Origin: Bacteroidales bacterium
Lineage (GTDB): Bacteria > Bacteroidota > Bacteroidia > Bacteroidales > P3
Length of the DNA stretch: 50,807 bases
Direction of reading: 5' to 3'
NCBI GenBank assembly: GCA_024400505.1
Contig: JAKSMP010000010.1
Location: forward strand, 1-50,807
The stretch's first letter is position 1. The number at the start of each line of letters is the position of its first letter. The translations under genes and the position numbers were made by a program. Below are positions 9,301-18,010 of the stretch, piece after piece. The notes under the pieces were generated by a model that had not been told where the DNA came from, searched no databases, and was given only the letters and a program-made list of their open reading frames with translations.

Positions 9301-10383
9301 AATTATCGGAGTTGTTCCCAGGTGGTTGATTTTGCCAATGCCTTTGCTAGTCGCATTCATGGTCGTATGAAATCCACTCCCATATCAGCAGTGACATCCG
9401 TGGATGGAGTGGTGCATGTTGTGCAACATACTTCGGTCAACATGGAGATACCTTTGGTGAATCACCTTAAGAAAGTGCAGAACCATGGAGTCACAGCTGT
9501 GCTCACCCACACCAACGAGGAAGCACTGCGCCTGGCTGCACTTTTGCGCTACCATCATTTGCCGGCACGTCTCGTCCAAAGTATGGATGGATTTAGGTTT
9601 AGCGATTTGGCCGAGGTGCAATATATGCTTCGCCAGGTGGAAAGTAGAATGCAGTCTCCTGTAGTGAGTGCCGACAATTGGGCTCAATCCAAAGCCAAAC
9701 TAGAATGCACTTATGCCCATAGCCAGTGTTTGCCACAAGTGATGAAGGCGTTGGAGAATTTTGAACGTACATGCTCCACAATATATCTGAGCGATTTTAA
9801 GGAATTTGTATTCGAATCGTCAATTGAGGATTTTGTGGCACAGGAGGAGGGTGAAGTGTTGGTGTCCACGGTGCATAAAGCCAAAGGCCGCGAGTTTGAT
9901 ACGGTATTCCTTTATATATCTAATAGGCAACAGGTAGATGACGAATATATGCGCCAACTATATGTGGGGCTCACACGTGCCAAACGGAATTTATTCATAC
10001 ACTGTGCTTCGACAATATTCAACCCCATGTGGGGTGCCTGCTATGAAGTGGACACGCAGTTATATCCACTGCCTCCAGAAGTAATGCTGAGTTTTTCTCA
10101 TCGTGATGTTTTTTTGGACTTTTTTCAACCGCTTAAACATCAAATATTGTCACTTCGTAGTGGGGCGGCCCTTAAACCAGGAAGGGATGGCCTTTATTCC
10201 AGCGACAATGTGATGATGGTGAGCTACTCGGCCAAGGCAAAACGCGAATTGGAGCAGTGGTTGGGGAAAGGTTACCGGCTTAAATCAGCTCATGTTCGCT
10301 ACATAGTGGCTTGGCACAAAAAGGAAGAAGGCTCATCGGCTGTGGCGGTGATTTTGCCCGATATTGTGCTGGAGAAAGTGTGA
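6400..10383 (+). CDS. RecQ-UvrD fused DNA helicase: C-terminal part of an amber-split gene
   Basis: 1,327 codons from a GTG at 6400. The homologous region clearly begins earlier: codons 6337-6399, directly after the TAG, encode KRYFGYEQFR, the RecQ motif 0 region, which lacks a start codon. RecQ features follow: IFPTGGGKS (Walker A), VIDEAHCFSAWG (DEAH box plus aromatic loop), and FGMGVDKKDV...ETGRAGRD (motifs V and VI). From about residue 785 there is a complete UvrD/Rep-type helicase: AAGPGSGKT (Walker A), LLIDEAQDMD (DExQ), VGDDDQNVYQFRGAD, VSTVHKAKGREFD and YVGLTRAKRNL. Two helicases of opposite expected polarity plus an exonuclease in one chain suggest a recombination or fork-repair enzyme. 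Without motif 0 the RecQ half may be impaired. Confidence 0.8.
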   Translation: MEAAVRGDSILTIFPTGGGKSLTFQLPALMEGNTQHGLTVVISPLQSLMKDQVDNLVERGILSAVTINGLLDPISRADAVNRVADGSATILYISPEMLRSKTIEHLLGLRHVVRFVIDEAHCFSAWGQDFRVDYLFIGQFIAKMQARRKAQKPIPVSCFTATAKQKVISDICDYFRRMLGVELKIFASSSERSNLHYSVIRTESDEEKYVRLRHLIGEAEGPSIVYVSRTKRTVELAQKLTRDGYPAKPFNGKMGADEKVANQNSFMAGKVKTIVATSAFGMGVDKKDVCLVVHYDISDSLENYVQETGRAGRDPQMQARCYVLYGDQDLDKHFVLLNQNKLSLGEIQQVWKAVKKLTGVHNRVCCSALEIARQAGWDDCNTEMEMRVKTAIAALEQAGYLERGNNVPHVYATGIKVKNMDEAHDRIVHSPLFDEKDRHNAVRIIKSLISKKSIANAQDDEAESRVDYLADILGLTKSQVISTIESLRQAGILDDTRDMTALLAMDDSSRRSLISLERFAALEQFLARSIPPEGLELTFKQLNDMAVQQGESNSSVSRLRTLVYFLSMKGYYRKSQAEGAMPLRIQPMLQAEAMEERMENRLRLSRFILEKLYEWAAEQRLTTASGMSVTFSVVEILRLYQQKQPEDLFVRTTTATIADVEEALLYLSKIGALKLEGGFLVLYNGLEIRQIKDNRHQYKQEDYKLLNEFYKQKIQQVHIVGEYANLMVKDYQTALQYVNDYFQMDHKEFVKTYFKGERAAELELNITPAKYHTLFGGMSARQLEIINDTQSRYIVVAAGPGSGKTRVLVHKMASLLLLEEVKHEQLLMLTFSRAAATEFKQRLIGLIGNAANYVEIKTFHAYCFDLLGRIGNLDDAKDVVERAAKMIGQGEVEPNRICKTVLLIDEAQDMDRHEFALVEALMKANEEMRVIAVGDDDQNVYQFRGADSRYMQQLITVHGGRLYELTDNYRSCSQVVDFANAFASRIHGRMKSTPISAVTSVDGVVHVVQHTSVNMEIPLVNHLKKVQNHGVTAVLTHTNEEALRLAALLRYHHLPARLVQSMDGFRFSDLAEVQYMLRQVESRMQSPVVSADNWAQSKAKLECTYAHSQCLPQVMKALENFERTCSTIYLSDFKEFVFESSIEDFVAQEEGEVLVSTVHKAKGREFDTVFLYISNRQQVDDEYMRQLYVGLTRAKRNLFIHCASTIFNPMWGACYEVDTQLYPLPPEVMLSFSHRDVFLDFFQPLKHQILSLRSGAALKPGRDGLYSSDNVMMVSYSAKAKRELEQWLGKGYRLKSAHVRYIVAWHKKEEGSSAVAVILPDIVLEKV

Positions 10384-10389
10384 TGACGG

Positions 10390-12960
10390 CTACATGGTGA
10401 AGCGGAGCGATAGTTTGATGGCCCAAGGCGATTCGATGCCTTGCAGATAGGTGAGCCGGCGAACGTAGTCTATCCGTATGAGTTTGAAGATGTTTTCTAT
10501 TCCCACGCTGTATTCCATATAGGGTGTGGAGGAGAGGTATTGTGCCGTGGAGGGTAGCTGATATAGTCCGGGATGGAGGTCGGAGGGGATATTGTGCTCG
10601 GACATACCACCATAGAGGATGTTGAAGCCTGCAACTTCGCGTAGGCGGAGCATTTTGATGATGGGAAGGTGGTTGAGGATGAGTCCTTTGAGATGATATG
10701 TAGCATGGAGCGATACATATCGGTCCATGATAAATTCCATGGGCCGCATAGTGTTGAATGCACCTTCGGAGAAAAGAAGGGAGGCATTGCCGTTGGGCAC
10801 AAAGAGTTTGGGCATGGGTACGGGAGTCCACACTATGCCTGATGCTGCGCGGAGATCGATATAGCCGAAGGCGGCAAGCCACAACCGGCTGAAAATGCTG
10901 GCCGAGGAACGCTGGTAGTAGAATCCATCGAGATAGCCCATCTCGTGATTGAGACTGATGGAAGAGGCATTGGAGGCGATGTTGAGGAGTGATCCATTGC
11001 CGCTACGACTGCTGCGAGCTACGGCTTGAGGTGAGAAAGTGATTCCGGCAGCCCATTGGGCGTAGATGATTTGGTCCACACGCTCGTTGCCGGTGGGGGT
11101 GATGCGATAGTAGTTGAGCAGTCCTGTAGGGGTGATATGCTGAAGGCCTACCCAAGTGTCGATTCCGATGTGGCTGGGCCATTGTTTGCGAAGCCGCAGT
11201 TGAAGGTCGGCTACATATTGTGCGGGAACTGGCTGGGAGGTCCACATGAGGATGTTGTCGCGGTCGAATTGTTCGAAGGAGAGTCCAGGGGATTCGATGT
11301 CGTAGCCTGCATGGAGGCTGATGAGCCCAAGGGGCCACTCCTTGGGAAATCGGCGTTTGGGGGCAAATGTGTGGATGAGATTGAGGCTGAACTTGGGTCG
11401 GTGGTCGGCAAATCCGTAGGCTAAAAAACCATCAAAAAAGTTGCGGTTGGAGAGGCGAGCTGTGGACATGCCGCCGATACGGAGGCGGAGTCCTTCGGTG
11501 CCGTTGTGGCTGATAAAATTGTAGATGCTACCAAAGTCGAACCGGCTGGAATCGCGGTCGGAGCTGGTGGGCACATATCCGGTGATGAGTGCTTCGCCTG
11601 TGTGGATGGTGCGACGGACAAAGGGGATGCGCATGAGTTCGTAGCGCATACTGTCGAGGAATGTTTCGGCCAAGGAGAGCTGTACGGGGCGCTCGGCATT
11701 CCATTGTTTGCGGAGCACTCGATGGGCATTGGACAGGGTGACCGAAGTGGCGAGTGGGCCAAAGAGTGTGTCGGGGAGGGGGGCTGCAAGGGTGTCAAAT
11801 GCATATTGATGATAGAAGTGCATCTGATGCACATATATTTGACGAAGCCGTTTGCCCACATAGAAACGTCCGTAGATGTCGGATCGGTGGGGGAGGTGAT
11901 GCCCTAAGGAGTCAAGTTCATAGGATTGAAGGATGGTGAGGTCGCGGATGAAGTTGAGGTCAACAGATTCGGGCACTCGCATAGAATAGCTGTGCACGGC
12001 GTAGTTGCTGTCGAGGGTGATGAGCATGGAACCAACAAATCCGAAATTGCCTTTGCTGGAGGGGACGAAAGACAGCTCCACGAAGCGCTGCCCGTCGGAT
12101 TCAACAGTGTCGGTGATATAAAAGTGGTAGAAGGTGGTGGCGAGGTGGGTGGAAAGGGGGCTGATGAAACGAACGGACATGAGCGATATGTCGTTAGCGT
12201 AGATGTCCACAGGGGCAAAGAGTACTTCTAGGTCGTCGTTGAGACCTTTGGAGGAGAGGTTGACTTGTGCTCCATCGGAACGGTTGGCTGTAGTGAGTGT
12301 TCGAATGCGGCCATGGAGATATTCCTGTTGAGCCATTTGCTCGTTGATGGAGAAATGCAGGATTTCGGCCCCGTCGAATTCTGCTTGGTCGATATATTTC
12401 TCTACGAATGGAAATCGCTTCCAGAAAAGATGTTGTTCAAAATCGGGGTGGAACTGGTCGAGGCACATGTTGAGTTTTGAGAACATGTGTCGAGAGAAAT
12501 GCTCGGTGGATAGTATATGGTTTTGCGATTTGTGGTCGATAACCTGTTGCACAAGTTCAACAGCGGGGTTGTTTCGACGAGTGTATCGTTCGCGTTTGTC
12601 TCGTTTGGCGGTTACATTGACTGTTTGAAGATTTGTTACGGCTGGCTCAAGGCGTACCCGCATTCGGCGAGACCCGCGGGCTGGAATGGGCAAAGAGAGC
12701 GGCCTGTAGCCCACCATACGGAATTGCACCAAAGTGTCGGCGGCGCCTATGGTGAGGTCGAATCGTCCATTGATGTCGGACACTGTGCCCATACGTGAAG
12801 CGGGGACTGATATCTGCACGAAGGGAAGCGGTTCGCCGGTGGTGTTGTCGCAAATGGTTCCGGCGATGGCTGTGGGACTTTTCTGCGCCCAAGTGTTGGC
12901 AGCTAGGCTGAGCAGAATAATCACCAGTAGGTGGGCGAGATATGAGGTGAATCGGTTCAC
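10390..12960 (-). CDS. DUF5686 outer-membrane protein with carboxypeptidase-like domain
   Basis: About 856 residues. I prefer the GTG at 12960 to the TTG at 12972 because it yields a compact signal peptide (MNRFTSYLAHLLVIILLSLAANTWAQ). A CarboxypepD_reg-like beta-sandwich (about 30-115; AGTICDNTTGEPLPFVQI and GTVSDINGRFDL) is followed by the DUF5686 family region: a helical stretch, then a long beta-barrel to a C-terminus ending LRFTM. Proteins of this architecture are common in Bacteroidota and lack an assigned biochemical role. The C-terminal barrel places it in the outer membrane. It is convergent with the helicase gene, with only 6 bp between the stop codons. Confidence 0.85.
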   Translation of the reverse strand: MNRFTSYLAHLLVIILLSLAANTWAQKSPTAIAGTICDNTTGEPLPFVQISVPASRMGTVSDINGRFDLTIGAADTLVQFRMVGYRPLSLPIPARGSRRMRVRLEPAVTNLQTVNVTAKRDKRERYTRRNNPAVELVQQVIDHKSQNHILSTEHFSRHMFSKLNMCLDQFHPDFEQHLFWKRFPFVEKYIDQAEFDGAEILHFSINEQMAQQEYLHGRIRTLTTANRSDGAQVNLSSKGLNDDLEVLFAPVDIYANDISLMSVRFISPLSTHLATTFYHFYITDTVESDGQRFVELSFVPSSKGNFGFVGSMLITLDSNYAVHSYSMRVPESVDLNFIRDLTILQSYELDSLGHHLPHRSDIYGRFYVGKRLRQIYVHQMHFYHQYAFDTLAAPLPDTLFGPLATSVTLSNAHRVLRKQWNAERPVQLSLAETFLDSMRYELMRIPFVRRTIHTGEALITGYVPTSSDRDSSRFDFGSIYNFISHNGTEGLRLRIGGMSTARLSNRNFFDGFLAYGFADHRPKFSLNLIHTFAPKRRFPKEWPLGLISLHAGYDIESPGLSFEQFDRDNILMWTSQPVPAQYVADLQLRLRKQWPSHIGIDTWVGLQHITPTGLLNYYRITPTGNERVDQIIYAQWAAGITFSPQAVARSSRSGNGSLLNIASNASSISLNHEMGYLDGFYYQRSSASIFSRLWLAAFGYIDLRAASGIVWTPVPMPKLFVPNGNASLLFSEGAFNTMRPMEFIMDRYVSLHATYHLKGLILNHLPIIKMLRLREVAGFNILYGGMSEHNIPSDLHPGLYQLPSTAQYLSSTPYMEYSVGIENIFKLIRIDYVRRLTYLQGIESPWAIKLSLRFTM

Positions 12961-13035
12961 TTGAATGGGCAATGTGTATTGTTATTATCTTAAAAGAACG
13001 AGTTCTATGGGGTTTTATTGTCTGGCTGGAGCAGG

Positions 13036-13065
13036 AAAAGCTCCCTGCATAGGCAGAGAGCTTTG
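13036..13065 (-). terminator. Terminator of the cinA-DMT unit
   Basis: A 12-bp stem with one mismatch (13037-13048 with 13053-13064) is followed on the minus strand by TTTT. It lies 25 bp after the DUF486 stop codon. Confidence 0.65.
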
Positions 13066-13088
13066 GGTTGGAAGATTTTGTAATATGA

Positions 13089-13466
13089 TCAATCGTTTTT
13101 GAGGAATGCAAAGAATACTGCTAAGATGATGAATCCGAAAGAGACCAGGTGGTTCCACCGAATGGGCTCGCCCTTGAACACGGTGGCCACGATCACGGTG
13201 AACACGGTGAGCGATACTGCCTCTTGTATGATTTTCAATTGCATGAGCGAGAAGGGACCACCGGTGATGGTTGATCCTACTCTGTTGGCAGGTATCATGA
13301 AACAATATTCGAACAAGGCCATGCCCCAGGAGAGGGCAATGATGGCCAGCAGGGGCCAGTCGGTGATGAGTTTCATCTGCTGCAATTTTAGGTTGCCATA
13401 CCAGGCAAAGGTCATAAAAACATTGGAGCAGATGAGCAATAGAACTGTGAGTAATCCTTTGGGCAT
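13089..13466 (-). CDS. DMT-family membrane protein, DUF486
   Basis: 125 residues from ATG 13466; the TTG six codons upstream is less likely. Four hydrophobic segments and the DUF486 (PF04342) signatures are visible: CSNVFMTFAWYGNLK, ALFEYCFMIPANRVGS, QLKIIQEAVSLTVF and a final FGFIILAVFFAFLKND. It belongs to the drug/metabolite transporter superfamily as a half-size, four-helix member that probably dimerises in the inner membrane. The substrate is unknown. It starts 25 bp after the cinA stop and is probably co-transcribed. Confidence 0.88.
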   Translation of the reverse strand: MPKGLLTVLLLICSNVFMTFAWYGNLKLQQMKLITDWPLLAIIALSWGMALFEYCFMIPANRVGSTITGGPFSLMQLKIIQEAVSLTVFTVIVATVFKGEPIRWNHLVSFGFIILAVFFAFLKND

Positions 13467-13491
13467 TTTTTTTAATATTATCAATAATTAT

Positions 13492-14745
13492 TTACTTTTC
13501 ATTTTCTTCTCGCACAAGTTTCACCAGCTCGCTATACACAGCATTCACAGCACGGTCAATCACTTGTGCTCTTCGGTCGCCGAAGTTGAGTCTTTTAGCA
13601 ATCACTTTCTCTTTGGAAGCCAATCCAATCCACACTGTGCCTACAGGGGTATCGGCTGTGCCGCCACCGGGGCCAGCCACACCCGTGGTGGCCACGGCAT
13701 AGTCAGCATTCAATCGCAAACGCACACCTTCTGCCATTTCGCGAACTGTGTTTTCGCTCACGGCGGTGTGGAGTTCGAGCGTGGAGTGGTTGACACCCAA
13801 GGCACATTCTTTCACCTCGTTGCAGTACGACACAACCCCACCTTTGAAATATTCAGATGCACCGGCCATAGCGGTGAGCCGCTGCGCCACAGAGCCGCCA
13901 GTGCAGCTTTCGGCAGAGGCCAATGTTTTGCCATATTTTTTCATGGTATGGGCCACCAACTCAGCCAAGCTTTCCAAGTCCTCACCTACGATGTAGCGAC
14001 CCGCTATGGGATAAAGCGACTCTACGGCATCATCCACCTGCTGCACTAGCATTGCACGATCGTTGCCACGAGCGGTCAGCCTCAGTTTGACCATGCCAGC
14101 TTGGGGCAAATAGGCAAGACGAATAGTCTTGGGCAGGGAGAGTTCCCACTGCTCAATCATATCGCTCAAAAAAGATTCACCAATACCTTGAACCAGAATA
14201 TTTTTGTTGATGATAAAGTCAGTTTGGAAATGCTGCTGCAAGCGGGTCACAATCTCGGTGGTCATCAGATTTTCAGCCTCAAATGGTACTCCAGGCAGTG
14301 ACACAACTACCTTGCCATCCTCAGTATCGAACCACATACAGGGGGCTGTGCCCAGAATGTTGTTCACCAGGGTACAGCAGCGGGGCACCCACGATTGCTG
14401 ACGATTGATGGGCGTGAGTTCATAGCCGCGAGCTGAGAAAATACGTTGGATGTTGGCCAAGGCTTCTTGGTTTTCATACAGTTCGCTGCCGAAAAAGCGG
14501 CAAAGTGTGGTTTTGGTGATATCGTCTTTGGTGGGTCCCAAGCCACCTGTGATCAGCACAGCATCACTCACACTCAAACAATGACGAAGATAAGATTCAA
14601 TGTCCTCGGCACGATCGCCTATCACAAATGTGCCGCACACATCAATGCCGGCCTTTGTCAATTCTTTTGCCATAAAGGCCGCATTGGTGTTCACCACTTG
14701 GCCAATCAACAACTCATCGCCAATATTTAATATTGTTGCTTTCAT
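13492..14745 (-). CDS. cinA: CinA: competence/damage-inducible protein, NMN amidohydrolase family
   Basis: A 417-residue protein with the two-domain CinA architecture. The N-terminal MoaB/MogA-like domain (about 1-170) carries NIGDELLIGQVVNTN and VLITGGLGPTKDD, associated with ADP-ribose pyrophosphatase activity. The C-terminal PncC-type nicotinamide-nucleotide amidohydrolase domain (about 255-417) carries LASAESCTGG and TTGVAGPGGGTADTPVGTVW. Together they salvage pyridine nucleotide by-products, recycling NMN to NaMN. The length is normal for bacterial CinA. A minus-strand -7 element lies at 14817-14824, and the DMT gene follows. Confidence 0.95.
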   Translation of the reverse strand: MKATILNIGDELLIGQVVNTNAAFMAKELTKAGIDVCGTFVIGDRAEDIESYLRHCLSVSDAVLITGGLGPTKDDITKTTLCRFFGSELYENQEALANIQRIFSARGYELTPINRQQSWVPRCCTLVNNILGTAPCMWFDTEDGKVVVSLPGVPFEAENLMTTEIVTRLQQHFQTDFIINKNILVQGIGESFLSDMIEQWELSLPKTIRLAYLPQAGMVKLRLTARGNDRAMLVQQVDDAVESLYPIAGRYIVGEDLESLAELVAHTMKKYGKTLASAESCTGGSVAQRLTAMAGASEYFKGGVVSYCNEVKECALGVNHSTLELHTAVSENTVREMAEGVRLRLNADYAVATTGVAGPGGGTADTPVGTVWIGLASKEKVIAKRLNFGDRRAQVIDRAVNAVYSELVKLVREENEK

Positions 14746-14816
14746 AAGGTTAAAAACTTACTTCAAATTAATAGTCAATCTTTTGAATATATTAACTTCA
14801 CATAAAAAATGCTATG

Positions 14817-14824
14817 CAAAAATA
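14817..14824 (-). promoter_or_regulatory. -7 element for cinA
   Basis: On the minus strand this reads TATTTTTG, matching TAnnTTTG, 71 bases before the cinA ATG. The remainder of 14825-15060 is AT-rich and I see no gene in it. Confidence 0.5.
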
Positions 14825-15066
14825 CAAAATAATACGACAAAATAAAATTATTTCAACCAATTTCATCCGTATAGACAATTATCTAATTTTATTCCAATTA
14901 ATTACAATGATACTGCCATCCGTTTCTGCAGAATAGAATTATGAGGAAGCATAGGAAAAGGGATTTTCTAAGGTCGTTTTGCATCAATTCATAGTCTGAA
15001 CGTCATTCAATTTCAAAAAATATTTCGCTGATAATCAACGTAAGATGAAAAAATATGAAAAAATAT

Positions 15067-15097
15067 TTTGTTAGTTACAAAAAAAGATGTACTTTTG
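15067..15097 (+). promoter_or_regulatory. Promoter of tRNA-Gln
   Basis: A -33 TTTG (15067-15070) and a -7 TACTTTTG (15090-15097) with 19 bp spacing form a textbook Bacteroidetes promoter, 38 bases upstream of the tRNA. Confidence 0.8.
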
Positions 15098-15135
15098 CAC
15101 CCGCTTTCGAGAGATAAAAATTGAAAGTTAGAGTT

Positions 15136-15206
15136 TGTCCAATGGTGTAATGGTAGCACATCTGACTCTGGATCAGCCAGTCTAGGTTCGAGTCCTGGTT
15201 GGACAA
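15136..15206 (+). tRNA. tRNA-Gln (anticodon CUG)
   Basis: A 71-nucleotide tRNA. The acceptor arm TGTCCAA pairs perfectly with TTGGACA, with discriminator A at 15206. The D-arm is GTG/CAC. The anticodon loop CTCTGGA gives anticodon CTG at 15168-15170. The T-arm is CTAGG/CCTGG around loop TTCGAGT. CCA is not encoded. The outermost anticodon-stem pair (T15161 with C15177) is mismatched; the other four pair. This is a standard CAG-reading glutamine tRNA, not a dedicated amber suppressor. Confidence 0.9.
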
Positions 15207-15211
15207 CAAAA

Positions 15212-15249
15212 GAAGCCTTGCAAATCAAATTTGCGAGGCTTTATTTTTT
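15212..15249 (+). terminator. Terminator after tRNA-Gln
   Basis: AAGCCTTGCAAAT pairs with ATTTGCGAGGCTT, allowing one mismatch, and is followed by a run of T residues (15243-15250). Confidence 0.8.
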
Positions 15250-15260
15250 TGTATTCCCCG

Positions 15261-15294
15261 CAATAATTTTGCAATAGCACATACAAAATTATTG
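15261..15294. promoter_or_regulatory. -7 element embedded in an 11-bp inverted repeat before the surface operon
   Basis: CAATAATTTTG (15261-15271) and CAAAATTATTG (15284-15294) are perfect inverted copies. The left arm contains TAATTTTG (15264-15271), an exact TAnnTTTG match, 42 bases before the ATG at 15313. The repeat could be an operator or a hairpin at the transcript's 5' end. Confidence 0.5.
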
Positions 15295-15312
15295 TACAAT
15301 TTAATTTACGTC

Positions 15313-17997
15313 ATGAATATACATAAATCAAACTTCCTATCGACAGCAACACTTTTGCTGCTTCTACTAGTAAGCACCATAGCCATGGCTCAGCCTGGTG
15401 GACACCCCGGCGGTGGTCACCCTGGTGGCGGACACCCAATGGGTATGCCTCGCGGTAATGGCGAACGACCCTCGATGAGCGACCGCGAACGAATGCGTCG
15501 CCAATACGAGGCATACAAAGCCACGGAGCAATCGCAGCAGATACGACAGAAAAAGAAGGTGCAGGAGGGCGACCTTTTCAAAGTGATCGGCACCCTGCAG
15601 GATAGCACCAACAACGAGCCCATACCCTTTGTGAATGTAGCCATTCTCAATGCATCAGACTCCACTTTTGTGCGTGGCGGCATCACCGACATCAATGGCT
15701 ACTTTGAAGTGCTGAATGTACCCCAAGGCGACATGATACTGCGTGTGTCGGCCATAGGCTACAAAGGCATCATGCATGCTTTCACAGTGGCCAACAACAC
15801 CCCCCTAGGCACAATCAAATTGGCACCGGGTGCCACCCAACTGAAAGAGGTGAAAATCACCGCATCGCGCCCCCTCTATGCCATGGATGGCGAGAAAATG
15901 GTGTACAATGTGGCTGACGACCCCACCATTCAAACTGGCACCACCAACGACGCACTCCAAAACGCCCCTGGCGTGGAAGTGGACGTGGAAGGAAATGTTA
16001 CGCTCCGAGGAGTCAACAGCGTAGAAATCTGGGTGAACGACAAACCATCCAAGCTCACTGCTGAAAACCTAAAGACCTACCTGGAGACTCTCCCTGCCAA
16101 TGCACTCGACCGCATCGAAACCATCACAAACCCATCTGCAAAATATGCCACCCAGGCTGAAGCTGTGATCAACATCATCACATCTGCTTATATCAAGAGC
16201 AACCATTTCATCAGTTTCGGACTCAATGGCGCCACTCAACCTTTCTTGTCTCCTTGGGTTTCTTATACATGGGCCAAGAATCGACTCTCGGTAAACCTTT
16301 ATGCCAGTGGTAGATATAGCTTCAACGAAAACGAAGGCTGGAGCAATTCCTACTACCGCAAAAAAGGTGCCACCCAAGATTCTTTCGACACTGCAGCCAT
16401 CGAAATGAAGAAGAACACTTCTGACGACACACGCTATAATGGCAACATATTTGCCAATATCAACTACGAAATAGACTCCATGACCAACTTGGAGGTGATG
16501 GGCAGCTACAACTACTCCTACACCCTCAACGCCAACGATTTGGCTCGCAGTTATCAAGATTTCACCAACGGCAATTACTTTGTCTATCAAGACACTAATC
16601 GCAGTAATGGTCGCAGTGGTTTCGGCATGGTGGGCATTGATCTCACCCACAAATTCGACAACGAAGGCCATAATATCCGAGCCTCTATCCACAACAATTT
16701 CAACCACGGAAACTCTACCAAGGACTTCATTCGCCTTTTCAACCCCGACTCCACTCTGGGCACTTTCACCAACTATGATAAGTGCTATCTTGACAAAAAC
16801 CACTCCAATGATTTCAGCGCCGATGTCCGCTACAACCGTCCCTATAGCCGCGATGGCGAGTTTTCATTTGGACTGGGCTACAGCAACAAATACATTGAGC
16901 GCGATTACCTCGTGACCGATGAGGCCACCACCCCAAGTCCTGTCACCGACTTGCTGCGCACCTATCACTTCCTAGACTACGAGAATAGTGCCGAAGCCGA
17001 TGTCGAATGGACCCACCGCTGGGGCGGATTCACCCTTGAATTGGGCTTGGGCACTCAATATGAGCATATCGACTTTGCCTATCTGGGTAGCGCAAATTAC
17101 CCCTTCACCAACGACGATACAGCTTACAATTTCCTCACATTCAACCCATCTGTGCACCTATCTTACCGCACCGAGAGCCTTCATAACTTCAAACTCAACT
17201 ACTCTATGCGCACACGTCATGCTGGCGAAGAGCAGCTGACCACCTACAAACGTTACACCCTCGACAGTTGGTCCACCGGCAACCGCAACCTCGACTACTA
17301 TTCCACCCACAACATCGAGGCAGGCTGGAGCAAGTTCTTCCTTGGTTTTGGCTATGTAGGACTAGAGGGCTATGCACGCTATAGTGCCAACAGCATTGAA
17401 AGTCTCTCATCCTCTACTGATGACGCCGACCCCATTCTCGATCGCATCGTGCAATGCTCCGTCCCCTACAACATGGGATCCTCCACTCGATTGGGTGGCA
17501 CAGCATTTGTCACCTACCGTCCCAGTGGTTTCTTCAACCTGCGCCTCTACACCAACATTTACAACTACAGCTATACCTTTGACCAGCCTGACAAAGACCC
17601 CATCTCAAATCATCGACTGAGTTGGAGCACCCGACTTAATTGCTGGGTGAAACTGTGGAATAAATATCAAGTTTTCGCTTCGGCCAACTATACATCACCT
17701 ACCATCAGCTTGGCCGCTGAACGTTCAGCCCGCTACTCCATCAACTGCGGTGTGCGTGCCGACTTTTTCAAGCGCAAACTCTCTGCTTTTGTCAATGTGC
17801 AGGACATCTTCAACTGGGGCAAGACTGTGGGTTCTGGTTCCCACAACACCAACCCCTACCTCTTGATGGAATCCAACAGCTACACCCTCAACAGCCGTTA
17901 TATCTCAGCTGGAGTCACCCTCCGTTTCGGCAAAATGGAATTGGAAAACCGTGCAAAATCAGGTTCCGAAGAATCTACTGGTTCCAATGCTGAATAG
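15313..17997 (+). CDS. Outer-membrane beta-barrel protein with carboxypeptidase-like regulatory domain (OMP_b-brl_3)
   Basis: 894 residues from ATG 15313; upstream in-frame codons run through the tRNA and are not coding. A signal peptide (about 1-26, ending TIAMA-Q) precedes a Gly/His/Pro-rich segment ([16 protein letters not shown], about 28-45) that might bind metal. Next comes a CarboxypepD_reg-like domain (about 85-165), then a plug-like region ([29 protein letters not shown]) and a long barrel with the architecture of TonB-like OMP_b-brl_3 (PF14905). It is first in a four-gene operon, followed 13 bp later by the GH2 gene. The likely role is transport or display at the outer membrane; the substrate is unknown. 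Confidence 0.85.
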   Translation: MNIHKSNFLSTATLLLLLLVSTIAMAQPGGHPGGGHPGGGHPMGMPRGNGERPSMSDRERMRRQYEAYKATEQSQQIRQKKKVQEGDLFKVIGTLQDSTNNEPIPFVNVAILNASDSTFVRGGITDINGYFEVLNVPQGDMILRVSAIGYKGIMHAFTVANNTPLGTIKLAPGATQLKEVKITASRPLYAMDGEKMVYNVADDPTIQTGTTNDALQNAPGVEVDVEGNVTLRGVNSVEIWVNDKPSKLTAENLKTYLETLPANALDRIETITNPSAKYATQAEAVINIITSAYIKSNHFISFGLNGATQPFLSPWVSYTWAKNRLSVNLYASGRYSFNENEGWSNSYYRKKGATQDSFDTAAIEMKKNTSDDTRYNGNIFANINYEIDSMTNLEVMGSYNYSYTLNANDLARSYQDFTNGNYFVYQDTNRSNGRSGFGMVGIDLTHKFDNEGHNIRASIHNNFNHGNSTKDFIRLFNPDSTLGTFTNYDKCYLDKNHSNDFSADVRYNRPYSRDGEFSFGLGYSNKYIERDYLVTDEATTPSPVTDLLRTYHFLDYENSAEADVEWTHRWGGFTLELGLGTQYEHIDFAYLGSANYPFTNDDTAYNFLTFNPSVHLSYRTESLHNFKLNYSMRTRHAGEEQLTTYKRYTLDSWSTGNRNLDYYSTHNIEAGWSKFFLGFGYVGLEGYARYSANSIESLSSSTDDADPILDRIVQCSVPYNMGSSTRLGGTAFVTYRPSGFFNLRLYTNIYNYSYTFDQPDKDPISNHRLSWSTRLNCWVKLWNKYQVFASANYTSPTISLAAERSARYSINCGVRADFFKRKLSAFVNVQDIFNWGKTVGSGSHNTNPYLLMESNSYTLNSRYISAGVTLRFGKMELENRAKSGSEESTGSNAE

Positions 17998-18010
17998 TCA
18001 TTGCTTTATC

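Noticed and set aside
138-10383. Genome-wide recoding of TAG
   Set aside because: Several intact genes in the window end at TAG exactly where their families end (for example the fucosidase at 5555 and the beta-barrel at 17997).
15136-15206. Amber suppressor tRNA explaining the in-frame TAGs
   Set aside because: The anticodon is CUG, which reads CAG. A suppressor would need CUA.
15199-15312. Upstream extension of the beta-barrel gene through the tRNA
   Set aside because: The in-frame codons run across the tRNA 3' end and its terminator. The ATG at 15313 gives a proper signal peptide.
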